Part shown: positions 7,608-16,246 of the stretch, in pieces
Layout of the letters: every line of letters begins with the position of its first letter
How positions within the stretch are numbered: the first letter of the stretch is position 1
Translations under genes and position numbers: made by a program
NCBI RefSeq assembly: GCF_021404305.1
Contig: NZ_JABFTX010000002.1
Location: forward strand, 372,001-436,000
DNA length: 64,000 nucleotides
Reading direction: 5' to 3'
DNA from: Billgrantia ethanolica
Lineage (GTDB): Bacteria > Pseudomonadota > Gammaproteobacteria > Pseudomonadales > Halomonadaceae
The notes under the pieces: generated by a model
The model's database searches: none
The model's input: only the letters and a program-made list of their open reading frames with translations
Told to the model about the DNA's origin: nothing

Positions 7608-9629
7608 ATGAGCGAATCTGCCAACCCGCCCGTCACCGTACCCGGTGGCAATGCCATTCAGCCCCGACCGATCCTGTGGTTGATCACCCTGGTCGCCGTG
7701 GGGCTTTCGCTGTTCCAGTTATACTCCGCCGGCATTCAGCCGCTGGGGCTGTTCTACCAGCGCAGCGTCCACCTGATGCTGATCATGATGCTGGCGTTTT
7801 TGATCTTTCCGGTGTTCGGCCCCCACCGCAAACGCGGCGTGCTGGGCTGGCTGATCGATGCGGCCTTCTTCGCCGGGGCCCTGATCACCGGTGGTTACAT
7901 GGTGCTCTACCTGGATGAAATCATCCGCCGCGCCGGGTTCTGGAGCCAGACCGACATCATCGTCGGCTGCATTGCCGTGGTTACGGTGCTCGAGGCCAGC
8001 CGCCGTGCGGTAGGCCTGGGCATGACCATCATCGGTGTGATCGCCATTCTCTACGCCTTTGCCGGCCCGCGCGGCGAGCTGCCGTGGTTGGGCCAGTTCA
8101 TGCCCGGCATTCTCGAGCACCGCGGCTACAACCTCGACCGGGTGGTGGGGCAGCTTTACCTGGGGCAGGAGGGCATCTTCGGCCTGCCGCTGGGGGTGGC
8201 GGCCACCTTCATCTTCGTCTTCGTGCTGTTCGGCGCCTTCCTCGAGAGTACCGGCGCCGGCAAGTTCTTCATCGACATGGCCTACGCTGCCACCGGCCGC
8301 CAGCGCGGCGGCCCGGCCAAGGCCGCGGTCATCGCCTCCGCGGGCATGGGCTCGATCTCCGGCAGCGCCATCGCCAACGTGGTGACCACCGGCGCCTTCA
8401 CCATCCCCTTGATGAAGCGTCTGGGCTACAAGCCGCATCAGGCCGGCGGCATCGAGGCCGCGGCTTCCACCGGCGGTCAGATCATGCCGCCCTTGATGGG
8501 GGCCGGTGCCTTCCTGATCGCCGAGTACACCAACACGCCTTATCTAGATGTGGTCAAGGTGAGCATCCTGCCGGCGATCATGTATTTCGCCACCGTCTAT
8601 CTGTTCGTGCACATCATCGCTCTCAAGCAGGGCATGCAGGGTCTGCCCAGGAGCGAGCTGCCGCAGATGCGCGACGTGCTGCGCGAGGGCTGGCACTTCC
8701 TGCTGCCACTGGCGGTACTGGTGTGGCTATTGGCGATGCACATGTCGCCAATGCGAGTGGGCTTCTACGCGGTGGTGACCATGGTTGCCGTGGCCGCGCT
8801 GCGCTATGCGATCTGGTTCCTGTTCGTCGCGCCGAGGCAAGGTCAGCCCGTCACCCTGGCCAGCACCGGACGTGTGATCTGGGCCGGTTTCGTCAAGCTG
8901 ATCGAGGGGCTGGAGTTGGGGGCGCGCAACGCCGTGTCGGTTTCCCTGGCCTGTGCCGTGGCCGGCATCATCGTCGGCGTGGTGGGTCTCACCGGCCTGG
9001 GGCTCAAGTTCTCCGCCATGATGATGGCCTTCTCCGGCGGCAACATCGTGCTGGCGCTGCTGATGGTGCTGCTGGCCAGCTTGATCTTGGGCATGGGGCT
9101 GCCGGTCACCGCCAGCTACATCGTGCTGATCGTGCTGGTGGGCCCGGCCCTGACCGCCGAGTTCGGTATCCCGCTGCTGATCGCTCACCTGGTGGTGTTC
9201 TGGTACTCCCAGGATTCCAACGTCACGCCACCGATAGCCTTGGCCGGCTTCGCCGGGGCGGCCATTGCCGGCTCCAAGCCGATGGCGACCGGCGTGCAGG
9301 CGTGGAAGTTCGCCAAGGGGCTCTATCTGATCCCGATGTTCATGGTCTTCAACCCGGAGATCATCATGGGCGGCCCGCTGCACATCCTGGCCTGGAACGG
9401 GCTGATCGCGATACTGGCGCTTGGTGCCTTTGCCGCGGCGCTGGAGGGCTATCTCTTCACGCGCATGTCGTGGCTGCCGCGTATCGCCATTTCGGGGGCC
9501 ATCGTGGCGGTGTTCTATCCCAACTTCCTGATGGAGGCCGTGGGGGTGGTGGTGATGATAGTGGCCATCGGCGCCAACTGGCTGGCCAGCCGGCGTGAAA
9601 TTCACTCGGCCGGAGCCGGGACGACGTGA
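7608..9629 (+). CDS. TAXI TRAP transporter fused permease (DctQM type)
   Basis: A 673-residue inner-membrane protein joining the small (DctQ-like, about residues 1-130) and large (DctM-like, from about 180) TRAP permease subunits, as is usual for TAXI systems. I count roughly 16-18 hydrophobic helices. Family motifs such as GSISGSAIANVVTTGAFTIP and EAAASTGGQIMPPLMGAGAF are present; these form the sodium and substrate sites in the DctM family. It completes the operon starting at 6105. Transport is expected to be sodium-driven symport. Confidence 0.93.
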   Translation: MSESANPPVTVPGGNAIQPRPILWLITLVAVGLSLFQLYSAGIQPLGLFYQRSVHLMLIMMLAFLIFPVFGPHRKRGVLGWLIDAAFFAGALITGGYMVLYLDEIIRRAGFWSQTDIIVGCIAVVTVLEASRRAVGLGMTIIGVIAILYAFAGPRGELPWLGQFMPGILEHRGYNLDRVVGQLYLGQEGIFGLPLGVAATFIFVFVLFGAFLESTGAGKFFIDMAYAATGRQRGGPAKAAVIASAGMGSISGSAIANVVTTGAFTIPLMKRLGYKPHQAGGIEAAASTGGQIMPPLMGAGAFLIAEYTNTPYLDVVKVSILPAIMYFATVYLFVHIIALKQGMQGLPRSELPQMRDVLREGWHFLLPLAVLVWLLAMHMSPMRVGFYAVVTMVAVAALRYAIWFLFVAPRQGQPVTLASTGRVIWAGFVKLIEGLELGARNAVSVSLACAVAGIIVGVVGLTGLGLKFSAMMMAFSGGNIVLALLMVLLASLILGMGLPVTASYIVLIVLVGPALTAEFGIPLLIAHLVVFWYSQDSNVTPPIALAGFAGAAIAGSKPMATGVQAWKFAKGLYLIPMFMVFNPEIIMGGPLHILAWNGLIAILALGAFAAALEGYLFTRMSWLPRIAISGAIVAVFYPNFLMEAVGVVVMIVAIGANWLASRREIHSAGAGTT

Positions 9630-9682
9630 CGGTGGGGTCCGCCTGCGCGAGCGGGCGGTCGCTTGCCCGATTGGTCAAGATG

Positions 9683-9702
9683 ACGGCGCCTGCGGGCGCC
9701 GT
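9683..9702 (+). terminator. Terminator-like hairpin after the TAXI operon
   Basis: ACGGCGCC and GGCGCCGT form an 8-bp stem around TGCG. No T run follows, so it may be a weak or Rho-assisted terminator. The TAGAAT that follows could be a -10 element for purE. Confidence 0.4.
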
Positions 9703-9750
9703 TAGAATACCTGCCCTTCGCCAACCAGCCGCATCACGGGGAACCGCAAA

Positions 9751-10260
9751 ATGTCATCCAGCGAGCAGCCACGCGTAGGCGTGATCATGGGGTCGAAATC
9801 CGACTGGCCGGTCATGGAGCACGCCGTGGCGATGCTCGAACGCCTGGGCGTGGCCTACGAGACCCGCGTGGTCTCGGCGCATCGCACTCCGGATCTGCTG
9901 TTCGACTATGCCAAGAGTGCCACCGAGCGCGGTCTGCAGGTGATCGTCGCCGGTGCCGGTGGGGCCGCCCATCTGCCGGGCATGGTGGCCTCACAGACGG
10001 CGCTCCCGGTGCTGGGCGTGCCGGTAGAGTCCAAGACGCTCAAGGGCCTCGACTCGCTGCTCTCCATCGTGCAGATGCCGGGCGGTATCGCCGTGGGCAC
10101 GCTGGCCATCGGCAAGGCCGGGGCGACCAACGCCGGCCTGCTGGCAGCGCAGATCGTCGGTCTGCAGGATGCCAAGGTGCGTGCCGCCGTGGAGGCGTTT
10201 CGAGCCGAGCAGACCCAGACGGTGCTCGACAACCCCGATCCCCGGCCCGCAGACGAATGA
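9751..10260 (+). CDS. purE: N5-carboxyaminoimidazole ribonucleotide mutase
   Basis: De novo purine synthesis: it rearranges N5-CAIR to CAIR. The 169-residue length and motifs fit class I Pur[15 protein letters not shown] near the start, SAHRTP with His44, and the [11 protein letters not shown] substrate loop. It is paired with purK 40 bases downstream, as expected for the class I, ATP-dependent two-enzyme route. Confidence 0.96.
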   Translation: MSSSEQPRVGVIMGSKSDWPVMEHAVAMLERLGVAYETRVVSAHRTPDLLFDYAKSATERGLQVIVAGAGGAAHLPGMVASQTALPVLGVPVESKTLKGLDSLLSIVQMPGGIAVGTLAIGKAGATNAGLLAAQIVGLQDAKVRAAVEAFRAEQTQTVLDNPDPRPADE

Positions 10261-10300
10261 GTCGGCGAACCCGCATGAGCCAGCGAGAGGAGAGAGCGAC

Positions 10301-11440
10301 ATGAATATCGGCGTACTCGGTGCCGGCCAGCTCGGCCGCATGCTGGCTCTGGCCGGCTACCCGCTGGCCAACCGCTTCACCTTCCTCGACACTACCGGTC
10401 ACCCCAGCGCCGGGATCGGTGATGTCATGATCTACACCGATCAGCATCACCTGCTCGACGACTTCCTGGCCAAGGTCGACCTGGTGACCTACGAGTTCGA
10501 GCACCTGCCCGTGGCGCTGGTGCAGGCCATCGAGGAGGTCAAGCCGGTCTATCCCTCGAGCGAGGCGATCCGCATCTGCCAGAACCGCGCCGAGGAGAAG
10601 GTGCTGTTCGACCGCTTGGGCATTCCCACTCCAGCCTACCGCATCGTCGAGAGCGCCGAGGCACTGGAAGCGGCGGCCCGCGAGCTGGGCACCCCGGTGG
10701 TGGCCAAGTCGGTCACCGAAGGCTACGACGGCAAGGGCCAGGCGGTGCTGCGTGACCCGGCCGAGGCGGCCGAGGCCTGGCGTTCGATCAATCACCCCAA
10801 GCTGATCGTCGAGGCCTTCGTCGACTTCGTGCGCGAGGTGTCGATCATCGCCGTACGCGGCCGCCAGGGCGAGATGGCCTTCTACCCCATGGCCGAGAAC
10901 CTGCACGTGGACGGCATCCTGCGTTACTCGCTGGCGCCGATGCCGGACCTCGACGAGGCAGTACAGCAGACCGCCGATGGCTACATTCGCGCGCTGCTCG
11001 ACGAGCTCGACTACGTCGGTGTGCTGACCCTGGAGCTGTTCCAGACCCGTGACGGCAAGCTGCTGGCCAACGAGATGGCGCCCCGCGTGCACAACTCCGG
11101 CCACTGGACCATGGATGGCGCGGTGACCAGCCAGTTCGAGAACCATCTGCGCGCGATCCAGGGCCTGCCCCTGGGCGACACCTCGGCCCGCATGCCGACC
11201 TGCATGGTCAACGTGATCGGCCAGGAGGGCGACCCGGCAGCGATACTCGCCATCAGTGATGCCCATCTGCACCGCTACGACAAGAGCGAGCGCCCCGGGC
11301 GCAAGCTCGCCCACGTCAACCTGCTGGCACCGACCCACGGCGAACTGCTGGAGAAAGTGCACGCCTGCGCCTGGCTGCTGCCGGAGGCGCCGGAGGCGCA
11401 CTTCAGCTTCGAGGACGCGTTCCGCCAGGGCAACCTGTAA
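10301..11440 (+). CDS. purK: N5-carboxyaminoimidazole ribonucleotide synthase
   Basis: The ATP-grasp enzyme that makes N5-CAIR from AIR, bicarbonate and ATP, feeding PurE. It has 379 residues and starts MNIGVLGAGQLGRMLALAG. ATP-grasp segments include VAKSVTEGYDGKGQ and the metal-binding EMAPRVHNSGH. I chose ATG 10301 (AGGAGAGAG upstream) over an in-frame upstream codon inside purE. It is cotranscribed with purE and ends at a strong terminator. Confidence 0.96.
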   Translation: MNIGVLGAGQLGRMLALAGYPLANRFTFLDTTGHPSAGIGDVMIYTDQHHLLDDFLAKVDLVTYEFEHLPVALVQAIEEVKPVYPSSEAIRICQNRAEEKVLFDRLGIPTPAYRIVESAEALEAAARELGTPVVAKSVTEGYDGKGQAVLRDPAEAAEAWRSINHPKLIVEAFVDFVREVSIIAVRGRQGEMAFYPMAENLHVDGILRYSLAPMPDLDEAVQQTADGYIRALLDELDYVGVLTLELFQTRDGKLLANEMAPRVHNSGHWTMDGAVTSQFENHLRAIQGLPLGDTSARMPTCMVNVIGQEGDPAAILAISDAHLHRYDKSERPGRKLAHVNLLAPTHGELLEKVHACAWLLPEAPEAHFSFEDAFRQGNL

Positions 11441-11457
11441 CACGGCAAGACACAACG

Positions 11458-11495
11458 CAGCGGGCCCCGCCATTGGCGGGGCCCGCTGTTTTTTG
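11458..11495 (+). terminator. Rho-independent terminator after purK
   Basis: CAGCGGGCCCCGCC pairs with GGCGGGGCCCGCTG around a three-base loop and is followed by six T. It ends the purEK operon. Confidence 0.95.
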
Positions 11496-11519
11496 CCGGT
11501 AGGCCATACAAATCACCGA

Positions 11520-11708
11520 GCGAGATGAAGCGTAAGGCGCACGGAGCACAGTACCGAGCGAAGCGACAAACAGCCGTAGGCTGGCCCCGAAGGGGCGAGA
11601 AGCCGAAGGCTGCGAGTCAACCGGAGCATATGGGGTATATGTGAGGATTCGCCGGTCCGACGCTTCGGCACCGCGCAACGCAGCGATTCGCTCGCGCAGG
11701 TATTTGTC
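11520..11708 (+). repeat. Dispersed intergenic repeat, copy A (expanded)
   Basis: About 190 noncoding bases fill the gap up to the phoX stop codon. The ends and middle match, in reverse orientation, the element at 32376-32490: GATGAAGCG-AAGGCGC, then ACCGGAGC-TATG-GGTATA-GTGAGGATT, then AACGCAGCGATTCGCT. This copy carries an extra block of about 66 bases (near 11554-11619) containing a CCCC-GAA-GGGG hairpin, and a shorter insert after GAGGATT. It looks like a non-autonomous mobile or REP-like element. It has no coding capacity. Confidence 0.75.
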
Positions 11709-13724
11709 CTAGGCGCCGATGATACCGCCGTCCTCTCGGGTAATGACCAGCGTCGCCGAACGCGGAATGGCGCTACCGCCGTCCGGCCAGTGGCTGACCG
11801 ACTCGCCTGCGGCGAACGCCTCGGTGCTGGTGGTGGCGCCGGGGTGCTGCACGTTGACGAACATGGTGCGCTGGTCGGGAGTGGTGATCACCCCGGTGAT
11901 CTCCTGACCGATGGGGCCGGTGAGGAAGCGACGGATCTCGCCGGTCTCGGGGTTGGCGACCAGCATCTGGTTGTTGCCGAACACCTCGTGGATACCGGTG
12001 TTCATCACCGACTCGCTGATGTCGGTCTGGATCCACACGCGGCGATCCGGATCGATCCACAGCCCGTCGGGGCTGGCGAAGATCGCCTCCTGGCCCAGCG
12101 GCTCACCGGCCATGTCGCGACCGCTCTCCTGATCCCCGGCAAGAACGAAGATATCCCACTCGAAGCGCTCGGCGGCGTGGGTGCCGTCCTCCTGCCAGCG
12201 AATAATATGACCGAAGTGGTTCTCGGCGCGCGGGTTGGCGGCGTCGACCTGCTCCTCGCTGCGGCGAGTGTTGTTTGTCAGGGTGAAGTAGACCTGGCCG
12301 TTGGCGGGGTCGACGGCGCCCCACTCGGGGCGGTCCATCTTGGTCGCGCCGACGTGGTCGGCGGCACTGCGGGTGTTGACCAGGATGTCGGCCAGGTCGG
12401 CGAAGCCGTTCTCCGGCGTCAGACCGTTCTGGCCCGGGGCCAGGGCCAGCCACTCGCCGCTGCCGTCGTCGTTGAACCTGGCGACGTAGAGGGTGCCCTC
12501 GTCGAGCAGCGAGCCATCGGCGCTGGCGGCCTGATAGGGGCGAGCCGAGACGAACTTGTAGATGTACTCGAAGCGGGCGTCGTCGCCGGAGTAGGCCACC
12601 ACCGGCTGACCTTCCACTGCCGGGGCGAAGATCACCCCCTCGTGGGCGAAGCGGCCCAGGTGGGTGCGCTTGACCGGCGTGCTCTCCGGATCGAAGGGGT
12701 CGATCTCCACCATGTAGCCGAAGGCATGGGGCTCGTTGCGGTAGTCCTCGCTGGGCGAGGCGCCACGGGAAGTGGCATCGAAGCGCACGAATTCGTCGGC
12801 ACCGCCCTGGGCACGGTGCCATTGATAGCGGCCTTCGGCGCGTGTCTCGATGCCGTAGCGGCTCTGGCGACGGTCGATCTCGACATCTTCGTTGGCGAAG
12901 TAGCCGGCCCAGTTCTCCTCGGCAGCCAGATAGGTGTTCCACGGCGTGACGCCGTGGGCGCAGTTGTTCAGGGTGCCGCGGGTCATGCTGCCGTCGGGGC
13001 TGTACTTCGTTACCACGTGCTCGGTGCCTGCCACCGGCCCGGCCAGTTGCATCGGTGTGAGGCCGGTGACCCGGCGGTTGAGGCGATCCTCCACCACCTG
13101 CCACTGGCCGTCGTCGCCCTGGCGCACCCGTACCACCGAGACGCCGTGGGCGTTGAGCTCCTTGCGCACCTGGTCGGCATCGCGGGAACCGTCCTCGTGC
13201 TGCGGGAAGCCGTCGGCGTCCAGCGCCAGCCCGGCCGCCGCACCGTGCAGGAAGCGTGGCTCGACGTATTCGTGGTTGAGCACCAGCAGGCCGTCGCGGG
13301 AACTGCCGTCGATGGCGAAGAAGTGCATGCCGTCATGGTGACTGCCGATCTGGTGAGCCTGATCCTCGCCGCTGGCGTCCAGCGAGAAGGCCGGCATGTT
13401 GCCGCTGATCGGCGTGCCCCAGGGAATGAAGGTCTGCACCCGGTAGCCTTCCGGCACTACCACGCTGTCACCGGTGCCGATGGGGATCGCCTTGAAGCCG
13501 ATGCTTGGCGACGAGCTCCCGGCGGCCAGGGCGCGACCGAAGGGCAGGCTGGTGGCCATGGCGCCGGCGATGGCGGCAGCCAGGCTTCCGCGCAGCAGCG
13601 TGCGGCGGCTCATGCGGGCTTCCAGGATATCGCCGAAATAGGCGTTGCCGGAGGCGTTGCTCGTCGGCTCGTCGCCGGCGGCCAGAATGGGGTCGACGTG
13701 ACCGGGGAGATGGGGCTTAGTCAT
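11709..13724 (-). CDS. PhoX-family protein (DUF839), Tat-exported
   Basis: A 671-residue protein of the PhoX group: calcium- and iron-dependent alkaline phosphatases or related phosphodiesterases exported folded by the Tat system. A twin-arginine signal (MSRRTLLRGSLAAAIAG) lies about 38 residues in, the long pre-Tat extension usual for this family. The rest is a long propeller-type domain, with TPWNTYLAAEENW and NHEYVEPRF matching family blocks. ATG 13724 follows AGGAGAGAC; an in-frame ATG at 13766 lacks a ribosome binding site. A role in phosphate scavenging is likely, but I found no convincing Pho box. Confidence 0.85.
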   Translation of the reverse strand: MTKPHLPGHVDPILAAGDEPTSNASGNAYFGDILEARMSRRTLLRGSLAAAIAGAMATSLPFGRALAAGSSSPSIGFKAIPIGTGDSVVVPEGYRVQTFIPWGTPISGNMPAFSLDASGEDQAHQIGSHHDGMHFFAIDGSSRDGLLVLNHEYVEPRFLHGAAAGLALDADGFPQHEDGSRDADQVRKELNAHGVSVVRVRQGDDGQWQVVEDRLNRRVTGLTPMQLAGPVAGTEHVVTKYSPDGSMTRGTLNNCAHGVTPWNTYLAAEENWAGYFANEDVEIDRRQSRYGIETRAEGRYQWHRAQGGADEFVRFDATSRGASPSEDYRNEPHAFGYMVEIDPFDPESTPVKRTHLGRFAHEGVIFAPAVEGQPVVAYSGDDARFEYIYKFVSARPYQAASADGSLLDEGTLYVARFNDDGSGEWLALAPGQNGLTPENGFADLADILVNTRSAADHVGATKMDRPEWGAVDPANGQVYFTLTNNTRRSEEQVDAANPRAENHFGHIIRWQEDGTHAAERFEWDIFVLAGDQESGRDMAGEPLGQEAIFASPDGLWIDPDRRVWIQTDISESVMNTGIHEVFGNNQMLVANPETGEIRRFLTGPIGQEITGVITTPDQRTMFVNVQHPGATTSTEAFAAGESVSHWPDGGSAIPRSATLVITREDGGIIGA

Positions 13725-13768
13725 GAATTTGTCTCTCCTGGGGGCAGGCTGCATGGCGCTTGCCAAAG

Positions 13769-13810
13769 GCTAGTGGGTCTTCGCCCGAAGCTAGTGGGTC
13801 TTCGCCCGAA
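13769..13810. repeat. 21-bp tandem direct repeat
   Basis: Two exact adjacent copies of a 21-bp unit (13769-13789 and 13790-13810) lie upstream of phoX. Each contains TTCGCCCGAA, itself nearly palindromic. The pair sits 45 bases from the phoX start and may be in its promoter or leader. Copy number could vary between strains. Confidence 0.85.
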
Positions 13811-13963
13811 GAGAGTGGCGACTGGGCGTTACAGCGGCATGACCGGTTGGTGGCGCTTCGATGACGCGCAGACTCACAGCCTGACATGGATCAATCTAGT
13901 GCGAACAAACGGCCACCGCTCTTGAAGCTTGGGGCCATTAGGCGACACTGATATCAGCAATCT

Positions 13964-13974
13964 GGGGGGGGGGG
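13964..13974 (+). repeat. G11 homopolymer at the start of the reductase gene
   Basis: Eleven consecutive G lie immediately before AGGCGATG, the presumed start of the ferric-reductase-like gene. The tract doubles as the ribosome binding site if ATG 13980 is used. It is coding, in frame, if translation begins at the upstream TTG 13929. Homopolymer length here would change spacing or frame. Confidence 0.9.
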
Positions 13975-13979
13975 AGGCG

Positions 13980-15272
13980 ATGCGACGACTGCCGAGGCCG
14001 GGCGACATCGGCCTGATCGCGGCACTGTTGCTGCCGTTGGCAGTGGCGCTGCCGCGCCTGGGTGGGCCTGGTGGGCCGCCCGAGCTGTGGTTGACCTGGG
14101 TCGGTCGTGCCACGGGCATCCTGGGGCTGGCCATGATGCTGCTGGCCGGGCTGGTGAGCTGCCGGGTGCCGGGCTTCGACAGACCTTTCGGCGGGCTGGC
14201 ACGGCTCTGGCGCCTGCATCACTGGCTGGGCTTCGCCGCTTTCATCCTGGTGATGGTCCACATACTGGCCCTGGGTCTGGCGGCGGTTCCGGCATCTCTG
14301 GATGCTGCGGTGGCCACGCTGTTCCCGCCACCTTCCCAGGCCGCGATATGGCTCGGTTGGCTGGCCTGGGTGGCGATGGTGGTGTTTCTGGCGCCAACCT
14401 TCGACTTCTTCGGCAAGCCCCATTATCAGCGCTGGAAGCGCCTGCATCTGGTTTCGGCGGTGGCGCTGCTGCTGGGGCTGTGGCATGCCTTGCTGCTGGC
14501 CGGAGAGGCCTGGCCGTGGTGGCTGCTCGGCATTGCCGGGCTGGGCGCCATTGCCTGGCGCAAGGGCGTGGCGCCGCAGCGGCGCCATCCCTACCGCATC
14601 GAGCAGGTGGTACCGCTGGCCCGCGGCGTGGTCGAGCTGGTGCTGCGCCCCGAGGAGAGTGGTATTCGCCATGAGGTGGGGCAGTTCGTCTATCTCACCC
14701 CGCTGGACGAGCGGCTCGCTGCCGGACGCGGTGAGGAGCACCCCTACACCATCGCTTCGGCGCCCTCGGATTCGCGGCTGCGCATCGGCATCAAGGATCT
14801 GGGCGATGCCAGCCGCGCCCTGCAGACGGTGACACCGGAAACGCGGGTATTGATCGAAGGCCCCTACGGAGAGTTCTTCGAGCGGCGCTTCCCGCAGCGC
14901 GACATGCTGTGGCTCGGCGGTGGGATCGGCATCACGCCGTTCGCTGCCGGTGCCCGTAATCTGGGCGCCGGATCCGTTCCCGACGGGCACGTACATCTGT
15001 TCTATCTGGCCAACAGCCCGGACCGCGCCTACTACCGCGAGGAGTTCTGCGAAATAGCCGAGCGCATCGAGGGGTTCGATTATACACAGCACTACTATCG
15101 CGATCGGGGGCCTCTCACCGAGGCGTTCCTGCGTGAACACTGCCCCGACTTCGTCGAACGAGAGATCTATCTCTGTGGCCCGCCCGGCATGAACGCCTAC
15201 CTACAGCGGCTATTGATCGAGCAGGGCATTCCCGTATCACGCATTCACAGCGAGGTCTTCGATTTCCTATGA
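13980..15272 (+). CDS. Ferric-reductase-like transmembrane flavoprotein
   Basis: A 430-residue membrane oxidoreductase. The N-terminal half has about six helices of the ferric-reductase/NOX type, with candidate heme-ligand histidines in LHHWLGF, MVHILAL, RLHLVSA and GLWHALL. The C-terminal half is a ferredoxin-reductase module with FAD block HPYTIASAP, phosphate loop EGPYGEF, NAD(P) block WLGGGIGITPF and the closing CGPPGM motif. It should carry electrons from cytoplasmic NAD(P)H across the membrane. ATG 13980 follows a G11 tract. Its stop overlaps the next start by four bases (ATGA), so the two are translationally coupled. Confidence 0.85.
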   Translation: MRRLPRPGDIGLIAALLLPLAVALPRLGGPGGPPELWLTWVGRATGILGLAMMLLAGLVSCRVPGFDRPFGGLARLWRLHHWLGFAAFILVMVHILALGLAAVPASLDAAVATLFPPPSQAAIWLGWLAWVAMVVFLAPTFDFFGKPHYQRWKRLHLVSAVALLLGLWHALLLAGEAWPWWLLGIAGLGAIAWRKGVAPQRRHPYRIEQVVPLARGVVELVLRPEESGIRHEVGQFVYLTPLDERLAAGRGEEHPYTIASAPSDSRLRIGIKDLGDASRALQTVTPETRVLIEGPYGEFFERRFPQRDMLWLGGGIGITPFAAGARNLGAGSVPDGHVHLFYLANSPDRAYYREEFCEIAERIEGFDYTQHYYRDRGPLTEAFLREHCPDFVEREIYLCGPPGMNAYLQRLLIEQGIPVSRIHSEVFDFL

Positions 15273-16102
15273 ACAAGATCGCTTATTCGGCTTTCATCGC
15301 CTTCGTGGCCAGCCTGCTCACTCTGGTCTCCGTCAATGCGCTTTCCGAAAGCGAACGCGAAGACAGGGACGATGCCGGCCTGGAGTCCATCACCCTGGCG
15401 GAGCTGGCCGAGCACGACAGTGCCGAGAGCTGCTGGAAGGCCATTCACGGCCGGGTCTACGACATCACCGACTATGTGCCCGATCATCCCACCGAAGAAG
15501 AGGTCCTGCTCGAATGGTGCGGTCGGGAGTCTACCGAGGGCTGGGACAACAAGCGTCCCGGCGTTCCTCACAGCCCCAGGGCCGAGGCGATGCTCGAGCG
15601 TTACCTGATCGGGCGGCTGGTGGATGACACCGGTGAGCCGCTCGAGCCCGGGCCGGGCGAGCCCACCGGGGCCATGCCGGAGAGGCAGGCCGAGGAGGCG
15701 ACGTCGCCGGCCCAGGACGAGCGTCTGGCGCGTGCCTTGCTGGGACTGCCGCTCGACGGACACTATCGCGGTGTCTTCATCGACCGCGGCAGCATCCAGG
15801 TCAACATCACCTTCGATTTGCGGGATGGACACATCGAGTCGCTGGCCTATCGCTATCTGGCATATCGCGGCGTGGACTATCTGGCCCTGGAAGAGGGCGA
15901 TGAGCTCTATCCGGTGATGCTGCAGCACCGCCAGATCGCCGAGCGTCTGGAGGGGGCTCCGATCACCCGCATATTCGCGCTCTACGAACCCGCGTCGCTG
16001 GTGGATGACATCGATGGCTACAGCGGTGCGACGTTGCGCGGTGCCAAGGTGATCTCGGCCATTCGCGATGCCTTGAACCGGGGCGTGTACGCCTGGCCCT
16101 AG
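15269..16102 (+). CDS. Cytochrome b5 / FMN-binding fusion protein
   Basis: A 277-residue exported or membrane-anchored protein. An N-terminal hydrophobic segment (about 5-25) precedes a cytochrome b5-like domain (about 40-118) with likely heme ligands His73 (in VPDHPTEE) and His101. After a Pro/Glu-rich linker comes an FMN-binding domain (about 155-277) ending in DGYSGAT (residues 249-255). That is the ApbE flavinylation motif, with Thr255 the expected site of covalent FMN. It overlaps the ferric-reductase-like gene and is probably its periplasmic electron acceptor. The final acceptor is unknown, and no apbE lies in the window. Confidence 0.8.
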   Translation: MNKIAYSAFIAFVASLLTLVSVNALSESEREDRDDAGLESITLAELAEHDSAESCWKAIHGRVYDITDYVPDHPTEEEVLLEWCGRESTEGWDNKRPGVPHSPRAEAMLERYLIGRLVDDTGEPLEPGPGEPTGAMPERQAEEATSPAQDERLARALLGLPLDGHYRGVFIDRGSIQVNITFDLRDGHIESLAYRYLAYRGVDYLALEEGDELYPVMLQHRQIAERLEGAPITRIFALYEPASLVDDIDGYSGATLRGAKVISAIRDALNRGVYAWP

Positions 16103-16246
16103 GCCCGTGGGGGAGGGACGTCAGCGTAATCTGCGAGCCGGCGCGAACTAAAGTCGCAAGGGATTGCGTTGAGGAGACGGCTCGCTTAATACGGCGGTAT
16201 CAAGTAAAGATAGCAAAGAGAAATAAAAATAGACTCGGACGCAGGC

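Noticed and set aside
11790..13925. A 711-codon plus-strand open frame opposite phoX
   Set aside because: It is a shadow of the PhoX gene and has no start signals or known domain.
13811..13963. A Pho box upstream of phoX
   Set aside because: The best CTGTGAG-like half-site pair matches the consensus poorly and the spacing is wrong, so I do not report it as a feature.
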